Source: Paractinoplanes durhamensis (GTDB lineage: Bacteria; Actinomycetota; Actinomycetes; Mycobacteriales; Micromonosporaceae). From it: a DNA stretch of 64,000 nucleotides. Positions 24,292 through 33,046 of this stretch are shown here, piece after piece. The stretch's first letter is position 1. Each line of letters opens with the position of its first letter. Below the pieces are notes generated by a model. That model was not told the DNA's origin. It saw only the letters and a program-made list of their open reading frames with translations, and searched no databases. Location of the stretch: the NCBI RefSeq assembly GCF_016862175.1, contig NZ_BOML01000084.1, positions 16,908-80,907 on the forward strand, in the 5' to 3' direction. The position numbers and the translations under genes are program-made.

Positions 24292-25635
24292 ATGGCAAGT
24301 CTCGAGGATGCGATCCGGGAAGCCGGGGATCCGCTGGCCCTGATGCGTGGCGGCCGGTCCGGCCCGTACCCGTTCCCGATCCGGGCGGAGTTCACCAACT
24401 GGCGCGACGAGCAGGAGAGCTGGCGCACCAGCGCGGCTCTGATGGATCTGTCGCATCACATGACCGATCTGACCCTGGAGGGGCCGGACTGCTACCGGCT
24501 GCTCTCCGACGTCGGGGCCAACAGCTTCACCGGGTTCGGGCCGCTGAAGGCCAAACAGCTGGTAGCGGTCAACCACGACGGTTACATGATCGGTGACTGC
24601 ATCCTGTTCTGCCTCGACGACAACTCGGTGCGCATCGTCGGGCGGCCACCGGCCTTGAACTGGGTACAGTTCCACGCCGAGACCGGCGGCTACGACGTCA
24701 CCTGGCGCCGCGACGAGCGGACCGCGCAGAACCCGCACGGCCGCGAGTACTACCGGCTGCAACTGCAGGGGCCGTACGCAGCGCAGATCTTCGAAAAGGT
24801 CAACGGCGGCCCGATGCCGGCCATCCCGTTCTTCACCATGGGTCGCTTCGCCATCGGAGGACGGCAGGTCACCGGGCTCAACCACCGCATGTCCGGCTTC
24901 CCCGGACTGGAGTTCTTCGGCCCCTACGCCGATCTCGACGCGGTGCGCGACGCGGTGCTGGAGGCGGGCGCGGAATTCGGCATCCGGCAGGTCGGCGCCC
25001 GCGCCTACGCCTCGGTGGCGACCGAGTCCGGCTGGATCGCCAGCACGGTTCCCGCCGTGTACACCGGCGACAGCCTCAAGACCTACCGGGAATGGCTGAA
25101 CGCGCGCAGCTTCGAGGCGAACCTGTCGCTGGGCGGCAGCTTCGTCTCCGACGACGTCCGCGACTACTACGTCACCCCCTGGGACCTCGGATACGGGCAC
25201 ATCCTGAAGTTCGACCACGACTTCATCGGCCGAGACGCTCTGGAGGGGATGCGCGACCGGCCGCATCGCCGCAAGGCGTGGCTCGCGTGGGACCGTGACG
25301 ACGTCGCCCGGATCTTCGCCGGCATGTACGAGCCGGGGGAGAGACGGTTCAAGTACATCGACACGCCGGCTGCCTTCTACGCGGCCTCGCAGTTCGATCG
25401 GGTGGAGCGCGACGGCGAGCTGATCGGCGTCTCGACGCTGTGCAGCTACACGGCGAACGTCCGAGGCTGGATCTCGGTCTGCATGCTCGATGGACAGGTC
25501 GGCTACGGCGACCGGGTGGAGCTCGTGTGGGGCGAGCCGAACGGCGGCTCCGCCAACCCGGCCGTGGAACGGCACGTCCAGACGACCATCGGCGCGACCG
25601 TCGTCGAACGACCATTTCCGATCGGCCGGAGCTGA
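24292..25635 (+). CDS. GcvT/LigM-like tetrahydrofolate-dependent methyltransferase (demethylase) A
   Basis: A 447-residue aminomethyltransferase-family protein. It matches full-length folate-dependent demethylases such as LigM/DesA and dimethylglycine-type enzymes in overall size and in motifs MDLSHHMTDLTLEGPDC, RLQLQGPYAAQIFEKV, GLEFFGPYADLDAV and LGYGHILKFDHDFIGRDAL. The expected reaction is transfer of a methyl group from an O- or N-methyl substrate to THF, giving 5-methyl-THF. A purine-rich AAGGAAGG precedes the ATG. TetR-type operators lie just upstream and the tetR gene is convergent downstream. The substrate is not readable from sequence. Confidence 0.85.
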   Translation: MASLEDAIREAGDPLALMRGGRSGPYPFPIRAEFTNWRDEQESWRTSAALMDLSHHMTDLTLEGPDCYRLLSDVGANSFTGFGPLKAKQLVAVNHDGYMIGDCILFCLDDNSVRIVGRPPALNWVQFHAETGGYDVTWRRDERTAQNPHGREYYRLQLQGPYAAQIFEKVNGGPMPAIPFFTMGRFAIGGRQVTGLNHRMSGFPGLEFFGPYADLDAVRDAVLEAGAEFGIRQVGARAYASVATESGWIASTVPAVYTGDSLKTYREWLNARSFEANLSLGGSFVSDDVRDYYVTPWDLGYGHILKFDHDFIGRDALEGMRDRPHRRKAWLAWDRDDVARIFAGMYEPGERRFKYIDTPAAFYAASQFDRVERDGELIGVSTLCSYTANVRGWISVCMLDGQVGYGDRVELVWGEPNGGSANPAVERHVQTTIGATVVERPFPIGRS

Positions 25636-25638
25636 CGA

Positions 25639-26238
25639 CTATCGGCGGCCGACGCCGTTGAGGAACGTGTCCACCGCAGCGGAGATGCTCGCCTCGATCT
25701 CGGCCGCGGTGGGCCGGTCGTCGGCGTTGATCAGCAGTCGCATCTGCAACGCCCCGACCATCGCGTGATAGAGCTGCGCGGCGGCAAGCATCGTGTCGTC
25801 GATCCCGACCAGGCCCGATGCGGCGAGTGTGTCGAGGTAGTGGGCCAGGGCGGTGTATCCGACGGCCGGGCCGTGCTGGAAGAACGTCTGGCCGAGGCCC
25901 TCGACTCGGACCGCCTCGGCCGTGATCAGTCGGTGCAGGGCGATCGCCCCGGGTTCGAGAACGACAGCGGCGGAATGCCGGCCGAATTCGCGCAGCGCCT
26001 CCGCCGGGTCGGAGTCGCTCGGATGGAAGGACCTCAGTGGTTTGTTGCGCTCATCGATCAGCATCTCCACCGTCGACCGGAACAGGTCGGTCTTGTCGGT
26101 GAAATACCGGTACAGCGTGCCTTTCGAACCACCGACGGCGACGAGTACGTCGTTCATGCTGACGCCGGCGTATCCGTGCACCGTGAACAGGGCGGCGGCC
26201 TCGCGCAGGATTCGTTCCCGCCGCTCTTCGCTGTTCAC
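25639..26238 (-). CDS. TetR family transcriptional regulator
   Basis: A 199-residue TetR repressor. The helix-turn-helix spans residues about 10-55 (ILREAAALFTVHGYAGVSMNDVLVAVGGSKGTLYRYF), followed by a ligand domain resembling the TetR_C group that often senses aromatic or lipophilic compounds. The start is GTG. A TATACT box ends eight bases upstream of it, so the transcript may be leaderless. Its probable targets are the twin palindromes at 24160 and 24237. Confidence 0.9.
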   Translation of the reverse strand: MNSEERRERILREAAALFTVHGYAGVSMNDVLVAVGGSKGTLYRYFTDKTDLFRSTVEMLIDERNKPLRSFHPSDSDPAEALREFGRHSAAVVLEPGAIALHRLITAEAVRVEGLGQTFFQHGPAVGYTALAHYLDTLAASGLVGIDDTMLAAAQLYHAMVGALQMRLLINADDRPTAAEIEASISAAVDTFLNGVGRR

Positions 26239-26263
26239 GAACGGTGAGTATAGTGTGCCGCTT

Positions 26264-27193
26264 TTATGCCGATGCGCGGACGATCACGCTGGCCGGATTC
26301 GACGTCAGATCCGTCATGTCGAGGCCGAGAATGGAGCGGGCGGTGCGCCGGCCGTGCGCTTCGGCATCGATGTGGACGGTGGTCAGCGCCGGGTTGAACA
26401 GGGCGCCGTATTCGGTGTCGTCGAAGCCGATGACCGCTACCTCGCCCGGCACCGCGACCGCCAGGTCGGCCAGGGCGGTCAGAGTCCGCAAGGCGACGTC
26501 GTCGTCGTAGCCGGCAATCGCGGTGACCTCCGGATGCGCTTCGCGGAAGGTAGCGACCGCGGCGGCTCCCGCTTCCCGCGGACGGGGCACGACGAGTTCG
26601 ATGAGCGGGGCGAGCCCGTGTGCCAGCAGGGCGTCCCGCGTGAAGCGGAGCCGCGTCTTGACCAGCGGCGCCTGCTCGCCGATAGCCAGCGCGACGTGGC
26701 GATGCCCTTGGTCGGCGAGATGGCCGATCTGGATGGCGGCGTGCGCGGCCAGGCCGTCGAGCCGGCCGCCACCGTAGTCGTCAAGTTCGTGTCCGGTCAG
26801 GTACGGCTCACCGAACTCGAGGATCGCGCGCGGATTGATGGTGTCGAGCGCCTGGCGAGTGGCTTCGGCGGTGGCCGGACCATGTCGTACCAGCAGAACG
26901 TGGTCGTGCAGCGCGAGCTCCTGGTCGAGACCGCGGATATAGCTGCGCGAGTAGTTGCCCTCCAGGCCGATGTCGATGTGCATGAGCACCACCCGGGAAG
27001 CGCCCTCGCGCAGCGCCCTGGCGATGGTGTGCGGCTTGTAGTCGAGGTCGCGCACCGCCTGCAGGACACGCGCCCGGGTGGCCGGCGAGATCGTCTGGTT
27101 CGGGGTGGCGTTGAGGACGAAGCTGACCGTCGCCCGCGACACCCCGCTCGCCGCCGCCACGTCCTTGAGCGTCGCCCGCCGCGCATCTGCCAT
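26264..27193 (-). CDS. LacI family transcriptional regulator
   Basis: A 309-residue LacI/PurR-type repressor. The N-terminal HTH TLKDVAAASGVSRATVSFVLN and hinge helix (KPHTIARALREG) are intact, followed by a periplasmic-binding-like ligand domain (VAVIGFDDTEYGALFNPALTTV). It diverges from the second GcvT-like gene, so it probably controls that operon; the ligand may be the methylated substrate. A short palindrome (GATG-CAA-CATC) lies in the shared intergenic region, but no strong LacI box could be fixed. Much longer in-frame extension upstream is shadow of the opposite-strand gene. Confidence 0.9.
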   Translation of the reverse strand: MADARRATLKDVAAASGVSRATVSFVLNATPNQTISPATRARVLQAVRDLDYKPHTIARALREGASRVVLMHIDIGLEGNYSRSYIRGLDQELALHDHVLLVRHGPATAEATRQALDTINPRAILEFGEPYLTGHELDDYGGGRLDGLAAHAAIQIGHLADQGHRHVALAIGEQAPLVKTRLRFTRDALLAHGLAPLIELVVPRPREAGAAAVATFREAHPEVTAIAGYDDDVALRTLTALADLAVAVPGEVAVIGFDDTEYGALFNPALTTVHIDAEAHGRRTARSILGLDMTDLTSNPASVIVRASA

Positions 27194-27331
27194 CCCACGA
27201 CCGTACCGAGGCCGTCGAGCGAAGTGGTCCTTGCCACAGCGCGAAACAGCGAGGTAGCTTCCGTAACTAGCTCGATTTAGTGATGCAACATCCAACCCTG
27301 TGATCAGGGAAAACCTGGAAGGAACCCCTGA

Positions 27332-28663
27332 ATGGGACCGCTTAGTCTTCAGGACGGCATCACCAAGGCCGGCTCGCCGGTGAAGATGCTGTGGAAGCCC
27401 GGCGCCGCGCCGTGGACGCCCGAGGTCGTCGAGAAGGAGTACGCCGGCTGGCGGCCGGAGCAGACGGCCTGGCACGAGGGCGTCGCGCTCTCCGACCTCT
27501 CCCACCACATGTACGACCTGTTCATCGACGGCCCCGACGCCACCAAACTGCTGGCGGCGGTCAGCGCCAACAACTACGAGAAGTTCGCGATCGGCCAGGC
27601 CAAGCAGATCGTCCCGGTCACCCGCGACGGCTACATCGTCACCGACGGCATCCTCGCCCGGCTCGGCGAGCAGAAATACACCCTCAGCGGCATCCCCGCC
27701 TCGCAGCACTGGGTGCAGTGGCACGGCGAGCAGGGCGGCTACGACGTCTCGTTCACCACCGACCCGTCCTCGGCGTACCGGCCCGGAGGGGGCGGCCCCG
27801 CGCTGTTCCGCTTCCAGGTTCAGGGGCCGCTCGCCCAGCAGGTGGTGGAGAGCGTGTTCGGCGGGCCACTGCCGCCGACCAAGTTCTTCCACACCGCCGA
27901 GGTGACCCTGGCCGGGCGGCGCTTCCGCGCCCTGCGGCACGGCATGGCCGGGCAGGCCGGGTACGAGTTCATCGGCGACTGGGCCGACGGCGCGTACGTC
28001 AAGGAGGCCCTTCGCAAAGCCGGTGAACCGCTCGGCATCGTGCACGTCGGCGCGCTCGCCTACACCACCGCCTCGGTCGAGAGCGGCTGGATCCCGTCCC
28101 CCACCCCGGCGATCTACACGGACCCGGAACTGGACAGCTACCGCCGCTGGCTGCCGCTGTTCGGCATCGAAGGCCAGCGTCCACTGCACGGCAGCCACTT
28201 CTCGGCGAACATCGAGGACTACTACGTCACCCCGTACGAGTTGGGCTACGGCCGGCTCGTCCATCTCGACCATGACTTCATCGGCCGTGACGCGCTGGTC
28301 AAGGCCAAGGACAACGCCCGCTTCACCAAGGTGACCCTGGTCTTCGACAACGATGACGTGCGACGGGTGATCGGCGACGGGACGGATCCGGGTTTCGTCC
28401 TCAGCTACGGCCGGCACCGCATCGAGACGACCGGCGGCGACCTGATCGGTAGCACCTACCACACCGCATCTCTGCACCCCTACGACGCGATCTTGGCCCT
28501 CTCGCTGATCGACCCCGGGCACACCACCGCGGGCACGACGGTCGAGGTCGTCTGGGGCGACGACCCCGGCACCGGGGAGAGCGTCGACCTGCCGCGCATC
28601 CGCGCCTCCGTGCAGCCCACGCCGTACAACGAGCACGCCCGCACCGCGTACCGCCGGAACTGA
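27332..28663 (+). CDS. GcvT/LigM-like tetrahydrofolate-dependent methyltransferase (demethylase) B
   Basis: A 443-residue paralogue of the enzyme encoded at 24.3 kb, with the same landmarks: LSDLSHHMYDLFIDGPDATKL, FQVQGPLAQQVVE, GQAGYEFIGDWADGAYV and LGYGRLVHLDHDFIGRDAL. It starts the operon that continues with metF, purU, folD, pabB and folE, so it is the likely entry enzyme: methyl substrate plus THF gives demethylated product plus 5-methyl-THF. AAGGA lies eight bases before the ATG, and a CCCTG/CAGGG hairpin (27296-27309) sits just upstream. The two paralogues differ in mid-domain segments, suggesting different substrates. Confidence 0.87.
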   Translation: MGPLSLQDGITKAGSPVKMLWKPGAAPWTPEVVEKEYAGWRPEQTAWHEGVALSDLSHHMYDLFIDGPDATKLLAAVSANNYEKFAIGQAKQIVPVTRDGYIVTDGILARLGEQKYTLSGIPASQHWVQWHGEQGGYDVSFTTDPSSAYRPGGGGPALFRFQVQGPLAQQVVESVFGGPLPPTKFFHTAEVTLAGRRFRALRHGMAGQAGYEFIGDWADGAYVKEALRKAGEPLGIVHVGALAYTTASVESGWIPSPTPAIYTDPELDSYRRWLPLFGIEGQRPLHGSHFSANIEDYYVTPYELGYGRLVHLDHDFIGRDALVKAKDNARFTKVTLVFDNDDVRRVIGDGTDPGFVLSYGRHRIETTGGDLIGSTYHTASLHPYDAILALSLIDPGHTTAGTTVEVVWGDDPGTGESVDLPRIRASVQPTPYNEHARTAYRRN

Positions 28664-28729
28664 CCCTCCCGCACTGCCTGCCCCGCCGCGCGAGCGCGGC
28701 GGCGATGACTCCTGCCCATGAGGAGACCC

Positions 28730-29587
28730 ATGACGTCCACACCCCTGAGGTCGCAGCGGCTCACCGAGCTGTTGCGCGGCTTCTCCGTCGAGATGACCGG
28801 CAAGGACATCGACGAGCTCGAGTCCGCCGACATTCCGGCCGGCACCCGGATCAACGTCACCTTCCTCGGCAACGAGGACCTCGCGATGCGGGTGGCCGCG
28901 GCCCGCGCCGTCAAGCGGCGGGGCTGGATACCCGTACCGCATGTTTCAGCCCGCCGCCTGACCTCCGAGCCGATGCTCGCCGAATTCCTCTCGGCCCTGC
29001 GGGCCGAGGCCGCCGTGGACGAGATCTTCGTGGTCGGCGGGGACCCGAGCCAACCGCACGGCCCGTACGCCGATGCCCTCTCGGTGATCCGGTCGGGTCT
29101 GCTCGAGAAGCACGGCGTCCGGCGGGTCAGCATCACCGGCTACCCGGAAGGGCACCCCGGCATCCCCGATCAGGTGCTCTGGCCGGCGCTGATCGACAAA
29201 CACGCGGCCCTGCGCGAGAAGAACCTGACCGGTGACGTGATCACCCAGTTCGGGTTCGACGCCGACCCGGTATTGGACTGGATCGAGCAGGTGCGTGAGC
29301 ACGACATCACCAGCCCGATCCGCATCGGCGTGCCCGGCCCGGCGGGCGTGCGACGGCTGCTGCGCTTCGCCACCCGGTTCGGCGTCGGCACCGGCGCGTC
29401 GATCGCCAAGAAATACGGCCTGTCGCTGACCAACCTGATGGGAACCGCCGGACCCGACCGCTTCCTGCGCACCCTCGCCGGCGACTACCACCCCGCCCGG
29501 CACGGCGAGGTGAAGCTGCACTTCTACACGTTCGGCGGGCTACGAGCCACCGCCGAGTGGATCACCAATTTCCAGAAGGAGGGCTGA
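28730..29587 (+). CDS. metF: Methylenetetrahydrofolate reductase family protein
   Basis: A 285-residue MetF-family flavoprotein. Family elements are FSVEMTGKD near the start (catalytic Glu position), DEIFVVGGDPSQPHGPY, VSITGYPEGHP and ITQFGFDADPVLDWI. In the methionine route it reduces methylene-THF; here, behind a methyltransferase and before folD and purU, it is more likely to oxidise 5-methyl-THF to methylene-THF. The second ATG is preferred because AGGAG lies four bases ahead of it; an ATG four codons upstream has no site. Confidence 0.88.
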   Translation: MTSTPLRSQRLTELLRGFSVEMTGKDIDELESADIPAGTRINVTFLGNEDLAMRVAAARAVKRRGWIPVPHVSARRLTSEPMLAEFLSALRAEAAVDEIFVVGGDPSQPHGPYADALSVIRSGLLEKHGVRRVSITGYPEGHPGIPDQVLWPALIDKHAALREKNLTGDVITQFGFDADPVLDWIEQVREHDITSPIRIGVPGPAGVRRLLRFATRFGVGTGASIAKKYGLSLTNLMGTAGPDRFLRTLAGDYHPARHGEVKLHFYTFGGLRATAEWITNFQKEG

Positions 29588-29588
29588 C

Positions 29589-30494
29589 ATGACCATCGTC
29601 CAGCAGGCGCCCCTGCATGCGCCGTCGCGCACACCAACCCACCACCAAGCCTCACTGATCGTGCATGGCAGCGACCGCACCGGCATCGTCGCAGCGGTCG
29701 GCGCGGTGCTCGGCAAACACCAGGCCAACATCGTGTCGCTCGACCAGTACTCCGACGACCCGCTCGGCGGAGCGTTCTTCCAGCGTACGGTCTTCAGCCT
29801 GAACAACCTCAAGGCCGCGCTCCCGCAGATCGACCGGGACCTCAAGACCGCGCTGGCCAAGGGATTCGACCTCGAATACCGGCTGCGCGACCTGTCCATC
29901 CCGCAACGAGTGGCCATCTTCGCGTCCAAGGCCGACCATTGCCTGCTCGACCTGCTCTGGCGGCACCGGCGCGGCGACCTGCCGGTCAGCATCGCCATGG
30001 TGATCTCCAACCACCCCGACACCGCCGACGAGGTACGCGCCTTCGGCATCCCGTTCTTCCACGTGCCGTCGGCCGGACCGGACAAGTCCGCCGCCGAGGC
30101 CGAGCACCTGCGCCTGCTGCGCGGCAACGTCGACTTCGTCGTGCTCGCCCGCTACATGCAGATTCTCTCCGGCGAATTCATCGCCCGGCTCGGCGTACCG
30201 ATCATCAACATCCACCACAGCTTCCTGCCCGCCTTCATCGGCGCCGGCCCATACACGAAAGCCAAGGAACGCGGCGTCAAGCTGGTCGGCGCCACCGCGC
30301 ACTACGTGACCGAAGACCTCGACGAAGGCCCGATCATCGAGCAGGACGTGGTCCGGGTCAGCCACGCCGACTCGGTCGTCGACCTGCAACGCCGCGGCGC
30401 CGACGTGGAACGCGCGGTGCTGTCGCGGGCCGTGCAGTGGCACAGCGAGGACCGGGTCATCCGCCACGACAACCACACGATCGTCTTCGCCTGA
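29589..30494 (+). CDS. purU: Formyltetrahydrofolate deformylase
   Basis: Releases formate and THF from 10-formyl-THF. The protein has an N-terminal ACT domain (LIVHGSDRTGIVAAVGAVLGKHQANIVSLDQYSDD) and a C-terminal formyltransferase fold with the conserved INIHHSFLPAFIGAGPY and GATAHYVTEDLDEGPII, including the catalytic His and Asp. Its 301 residues are slightly longer than usual because of an N-terminal tail. It begins 1 bp after metF and its stop overlaps the folD start (TGATG). In this operon it is the step that empties the C1 pool. Confidence 0.94.
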   Translation: MTIVQQAPLHAPSRTPTHHQASLIVHGSDRTGIVAAVGAVLGKHQANIVSLDQYSDDPLGGAFFQRTVFSLNNLKAALPQIDRDLKTALAKGFDLEYRLRDLSIPQRVAIFASKADHCLLDLLWRHRRGDLPVSIAMVISNHPDTADEVRAFGIPFFHVPSAGPDKSAAEAEHLRLLRGNVDFVVLARYMQILSGEFIARLGVPIINIHHSFLPAFIGAGPYTKAKERGVKLVGATAHYVTEDLDEGPIIEQDVVRVSHADSVVDLQRRGADVERAVLSRAVQWHSEDRVIRHDNHTIVFA

Positions 30495-31321
30495 TGACCA
30501 CCTTCATCGACGGCAAGGCCGTCGCGCTGCGGGTCGGGGCCCAGGTAACCGCCGAGGTGGCAACCCTCGGCCGCAAGCCGGGACTGGCCACGATCCTGGT
30601 CGGCGACGATCCGGCCAGCGCCGTCTACGTGGCCGGCAAGCGCAAGGCGGTCCGCGAGGCAGGCATGCGTGACCTGCACCGTTCGCTGCCCGCCACGGTG
30701 CCCCAGGGCCAGGTCGCCGCGATGATCGACGAACTCGCCGCCGATCCCGGCTGCGACGGCATCCTGCTGCAGCTGCCGCTTCCGGCGCACCTCGACCCCG
30801 GCGCGCTGATCGATCGGATCCCGGCCGGCAAGGACGTCGACGGCCTCACCACCCGCAGCGCCGGCCTGCTGGCCCGCGGCGAGAACGGCCTGCGACCATG
30901 CACCCCGAGCGGCGTCATCGAGTTGCTCGCTTCCGAAGGAGTCAAGATGCGCGGCGCCCACGCCGTCGTGGTAGGCCGCTCCTCGCTGGTCGGCCACCCG
31001 ATGGCCGAGATGCTGCTGCACCACGATGCCACCGTCAGCATCGCCCACAAACACACCGCCGACCTGGCCGCGCTCACCCGCGAGGCAGACATCCTGGTGG
31101 TCGCGGCGGGCGTGCCCGGCCTCATCGGCGCCGAACACGTCAAGCCGGGTGCGGCCGTCATCGACGTCGGGATCCACCGCACCCCGCACGGCCTGACCGG
31201 TGACGTCCGCACCGCCGAGCTGCGGGGCATCGCCGCGCAGGTCACACCGGTCCCGGGCGGCGTCGGCCCGATGACCATCGCCATGTTGATGGCGAACACG
31301 CTCCGTGCCGCCTGCGGATGA
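30494..31321 (+). CDS. folD: Methylenetetrahydrofolate dehydrogenase/cyclohydrolase
   Basis: Bifunctional enzyme converting methylene-THF to methenyl- and then 10-formyl-THF. The 275-residue protein shows the FolD signatures YVAGKRKAVREAGM (catalytic Lys), GILLQLPLPAHLD, VVVGRSSLVGHPMAEML and TPVPGGVGPMTIAML. It bridges MetF and PurU. Overlaps of 1 bp and 4 bp with its neighbours indicate one operon. It may be a dedicated second copy besides a housekeeping folD elsewhere. Confidence 0.95.
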   Translation: MTTFIDGKAVALRVGAQVTAEVATLGRKPGLATILVGDDPASAVYVAGKRKAVREAGMRDLHRSLPATVPQGQVAAMIDELAADPGCDGILLQLPLPAHLDPGALIDRIPAGKDVDGLTTRSAGLLARGENGLRPCTPSGVIELLASEGVKMRGAHAVVVGRSSLVGHPMAEMLLHHDATVSIAHKHTADLAALTREADILVVAAGVPGLIGAEHVKPGAAVIDVGIHRTPHGLTGDVRTAELRGIAAQVTPVPGGVGPMTIAMLMANTLRAACG

Positions 31322-32454
31322 ACAGCCTCGCCCGGTTCGACGACCTGACGGCCGGTCATGCCCTCGCCTTTCCGCCCCCACGGCGGGTGGTGAGCACGGA
31401 CCGCGCCGACGAGGTCCCCCAGGTGCTGGCCGAGGTCGAGCGGGCAACGGCCGGCGGCGACTGGGCCTACGGCTATGTCGCGTACGACGTAGCGCCCGGC
31501 TCACCGCCGCCGGCCTGGTTCGGGATCACCGCGCCACCGGTTGACGTAGCGCCGGTGACACCGCCGCGACCCGGCGCCGCCGGGCCGACCCGGTGGGTGC
31601 CGGGATGGAGCGCCGCCGAGCACGCGCGGGCGGTCGATGCGGTACGGGAGCGGATAGCGGCCGGCGACACGTATCAGTGCAACCTCACCGACCGCCTGGA
31701 GACCGACTTCACCGGCGACCCATTCGCGCTGTACGCCCAGCTCGCCACCGCCCAGCGAGGCGCCTACAACGCCTACCTCGACCTCGGCCGGTACGTCATC
31801 GCCAGCGCCAGCCCCGAACTGTTCTTCGAACAGACCGGCAACAAGATCCGGACCCGGCCGATGAAAGGCACGGCCGAGCGCGGACACGACGCCGTGCACG
31901 ACCGGGAGCAGGCTCGGCGGCTGCGCATCAGTGCGAAGGAGCAGGCCGAGAACGTGATGATCGTCGACCTGCTCCGCAACGACCTGGCCCGGATAGCCGA
32001 ACTCGGCACGGTCGAGGTCACCGACCTGTTCGCGCTCGAGCCGTACCCGACCGTCTGGCAGATGACCTCCGAGATCACTGCCCGGCTGCGGCCGGGCACC
32101 GGACTCGCCGACATCTTCGCGGCGCTGTTCCCCTGCGGATCCATCACCGGCGCACCGAAGGCGAGCAGCATGGCGATCATCCGCGACATCGAAAGCGGCC
32201 CTCGCGGCGTCTACTGCGGCGCCATCGGCGTGGTCGCCCCATCGACTGCGCAGTTCCGGGCGCGTTTCAGCGTCGCCATCCGGACCGCCGTCGTCGATCG
32301 GCAGACCGGCCGCGCCGTCTACGGCGCCGGCGGTGGCATCACCTGGGGCTCCGACCCCGTCGCCGAACACGCTGAACTCCTCGCCAAAGCCGCCGTCCTG
32401 ACCATCGGAGAAGACCGCCATGTCAACACCCACCACGACGCGTGTCGTCGCTGA
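31318..32454 (+). CDS. pabB: Aminodeoxychorismate synthase component I
   Basis: A 378-residue chorismate-utilising enzyme supplying p-aminobenzoate for folate. It has the core motifs AGDTYQCNLTDR, RTRPMKGTAERG, EQAENVMIVDLLRNDLARIA, PCGSITGAPK and GAGGGITWGSDP. The PIKGT lysine of isochorismate/anthranilate relatives appears as PMKGT, as expected for PabB. No pabA or pabC is next to it. It overlaps folD by 4 bp and the downstream folE by 35 bp, so it is part of the same transcript. Its presence suggests that the operon increases THF supply when methyl transfer is active. Confidence 0.92.
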   Translation: MNSLARFDDLTAGHALAFPPPRRVVSTDRADEVPQVLAEVERATAGGDWAYGYVAYDVAPGSPPPAWFGITAPPVDVAPVTPPRPGAAGPTRWVPGWSAAEHARAVDAVRERIAAGDTYQCNLTDRLETDFTGDPFALYAQLATAQRGAYNAYLDLGRYVIASASPELFFEQTGNKIRTRPMKGTAERGHDAVHDREQARRLRISAKEQAENVMIVDLLRNDLARIAELGTVEVTDLFALEPYPTVWQMTSEITARLRPGTGLADIFAALFPCGSITGAPKASSMAIIRDIESGPRGVYCGAIGVVAPSTAQFRARFSVAIRTAVVDRQTGRAVYGAGGGITWGSDPVAEHAELLAKAAVLTIGEDRHVNTHHDACRR

Positions 32455-33010
32455 CCGTCAGGCCATCGACCTGGACGCCGCCGAACTGGCCGCCCGGAAC
32501 TTCCTGAACGCCTTGAACATCGCCACCGACGGCGAAACGATGCGCGAAACCCCACGGCGGATGGCCAAGGCGTACGCGGAGTTCTTCACCCCACGCCCGT
32601 TCGAGCTGACCACCTTCCCGAACGACGGCAGCTACGACGAGCTGGTACTCGCCCGCGCCATACCCTTCCGGTCGGTGTGCGAGCATCACCTGCTGCCGTT
32701 CTTCGGTACCGCCGCGGTCGGCTATCTACCCGACACGCGAATCCTCGGCCTCTCCAAACTTGCCCGCATCGTCGAGCACTTCGCGCTGCGCCCCCAGGTC
32801 CAGGAAAGACTCACCAAACAGGTGGCCGACTGGATTGCCGATCGCCTGCAGCCCAAGGGCGTCGGTGTGCTCATCGAGGCGGAACACACCTGCATGACTC
32901 TGCGGGGAGTCCAAGCCATCGGGGCCACGACGGTCACCTCCGCCATGCTCGGCCGGCTGCGCACCGACGTCCGTACCCGGCAGGAATTTCTCGCCGTGGC
33001 CCGCGGATGA
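32420..33010 (+). CDS. folE: GTP cyclohydrolase I
   Basis: First enzyme of pterin/folate synthesis, 196 residues. The zinc and catalytic residues are in SVCEHHLLPFFG and EHTCMTLRGVQ, and the C-terminus GATTVTSAMLGRLR is the standard ending region. It starts inside the last 35 bp of pabB and is the last gene of the C1 operon. The C-terminal coding segment recurs as an isolated fragment near 63.5 kb. A chromosomal housekeeping folE probably exists elsewhere; this one appears dedicated to the operon. Confidence 0.94.
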   Translation: MSTPTTTRVVADRQAIDLDAAELAARNFLNALNIATDGETMRETPRRMAKAYAEFFTPRPFELTTFPNDGSYDELVLARAIPFRSVCEHHLLPFFGTAAVGYLPDTRILGLSKLARIVEHFALRPQVQERLTKQVADWIADRLQPKGVGVLIEAEHTCMTLRGVQAIGATTVTSAMLGRLRTDVRTRQEFLAVARG

Positions 33011-33015
33011 CTTCT

Positions 33016-33037
33016 GCCCAGATGCCGCGCCCTGGGC
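33016..33037. terminator. Candidate terminator hairpin between convergent genes
   Basis: GCCCAG and CTGGGC form a 6-bp stem around a 10-base loop, placed in the 36-bp gap between the folE stop and the convergent monooxygenase stop. There is no T-run, as is common in high-GC actinomycetes. Confidence 0.4.
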
Positions 33038-33046
33038 CGTTCAGAC

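Noticed and set aside
27194..28942. Long in-frame extension of the LacI gene
   Set aside because: It runs antisense through the GcvT-like gene B and lacks any family similarity; the HTH begins at the chosen ATG.
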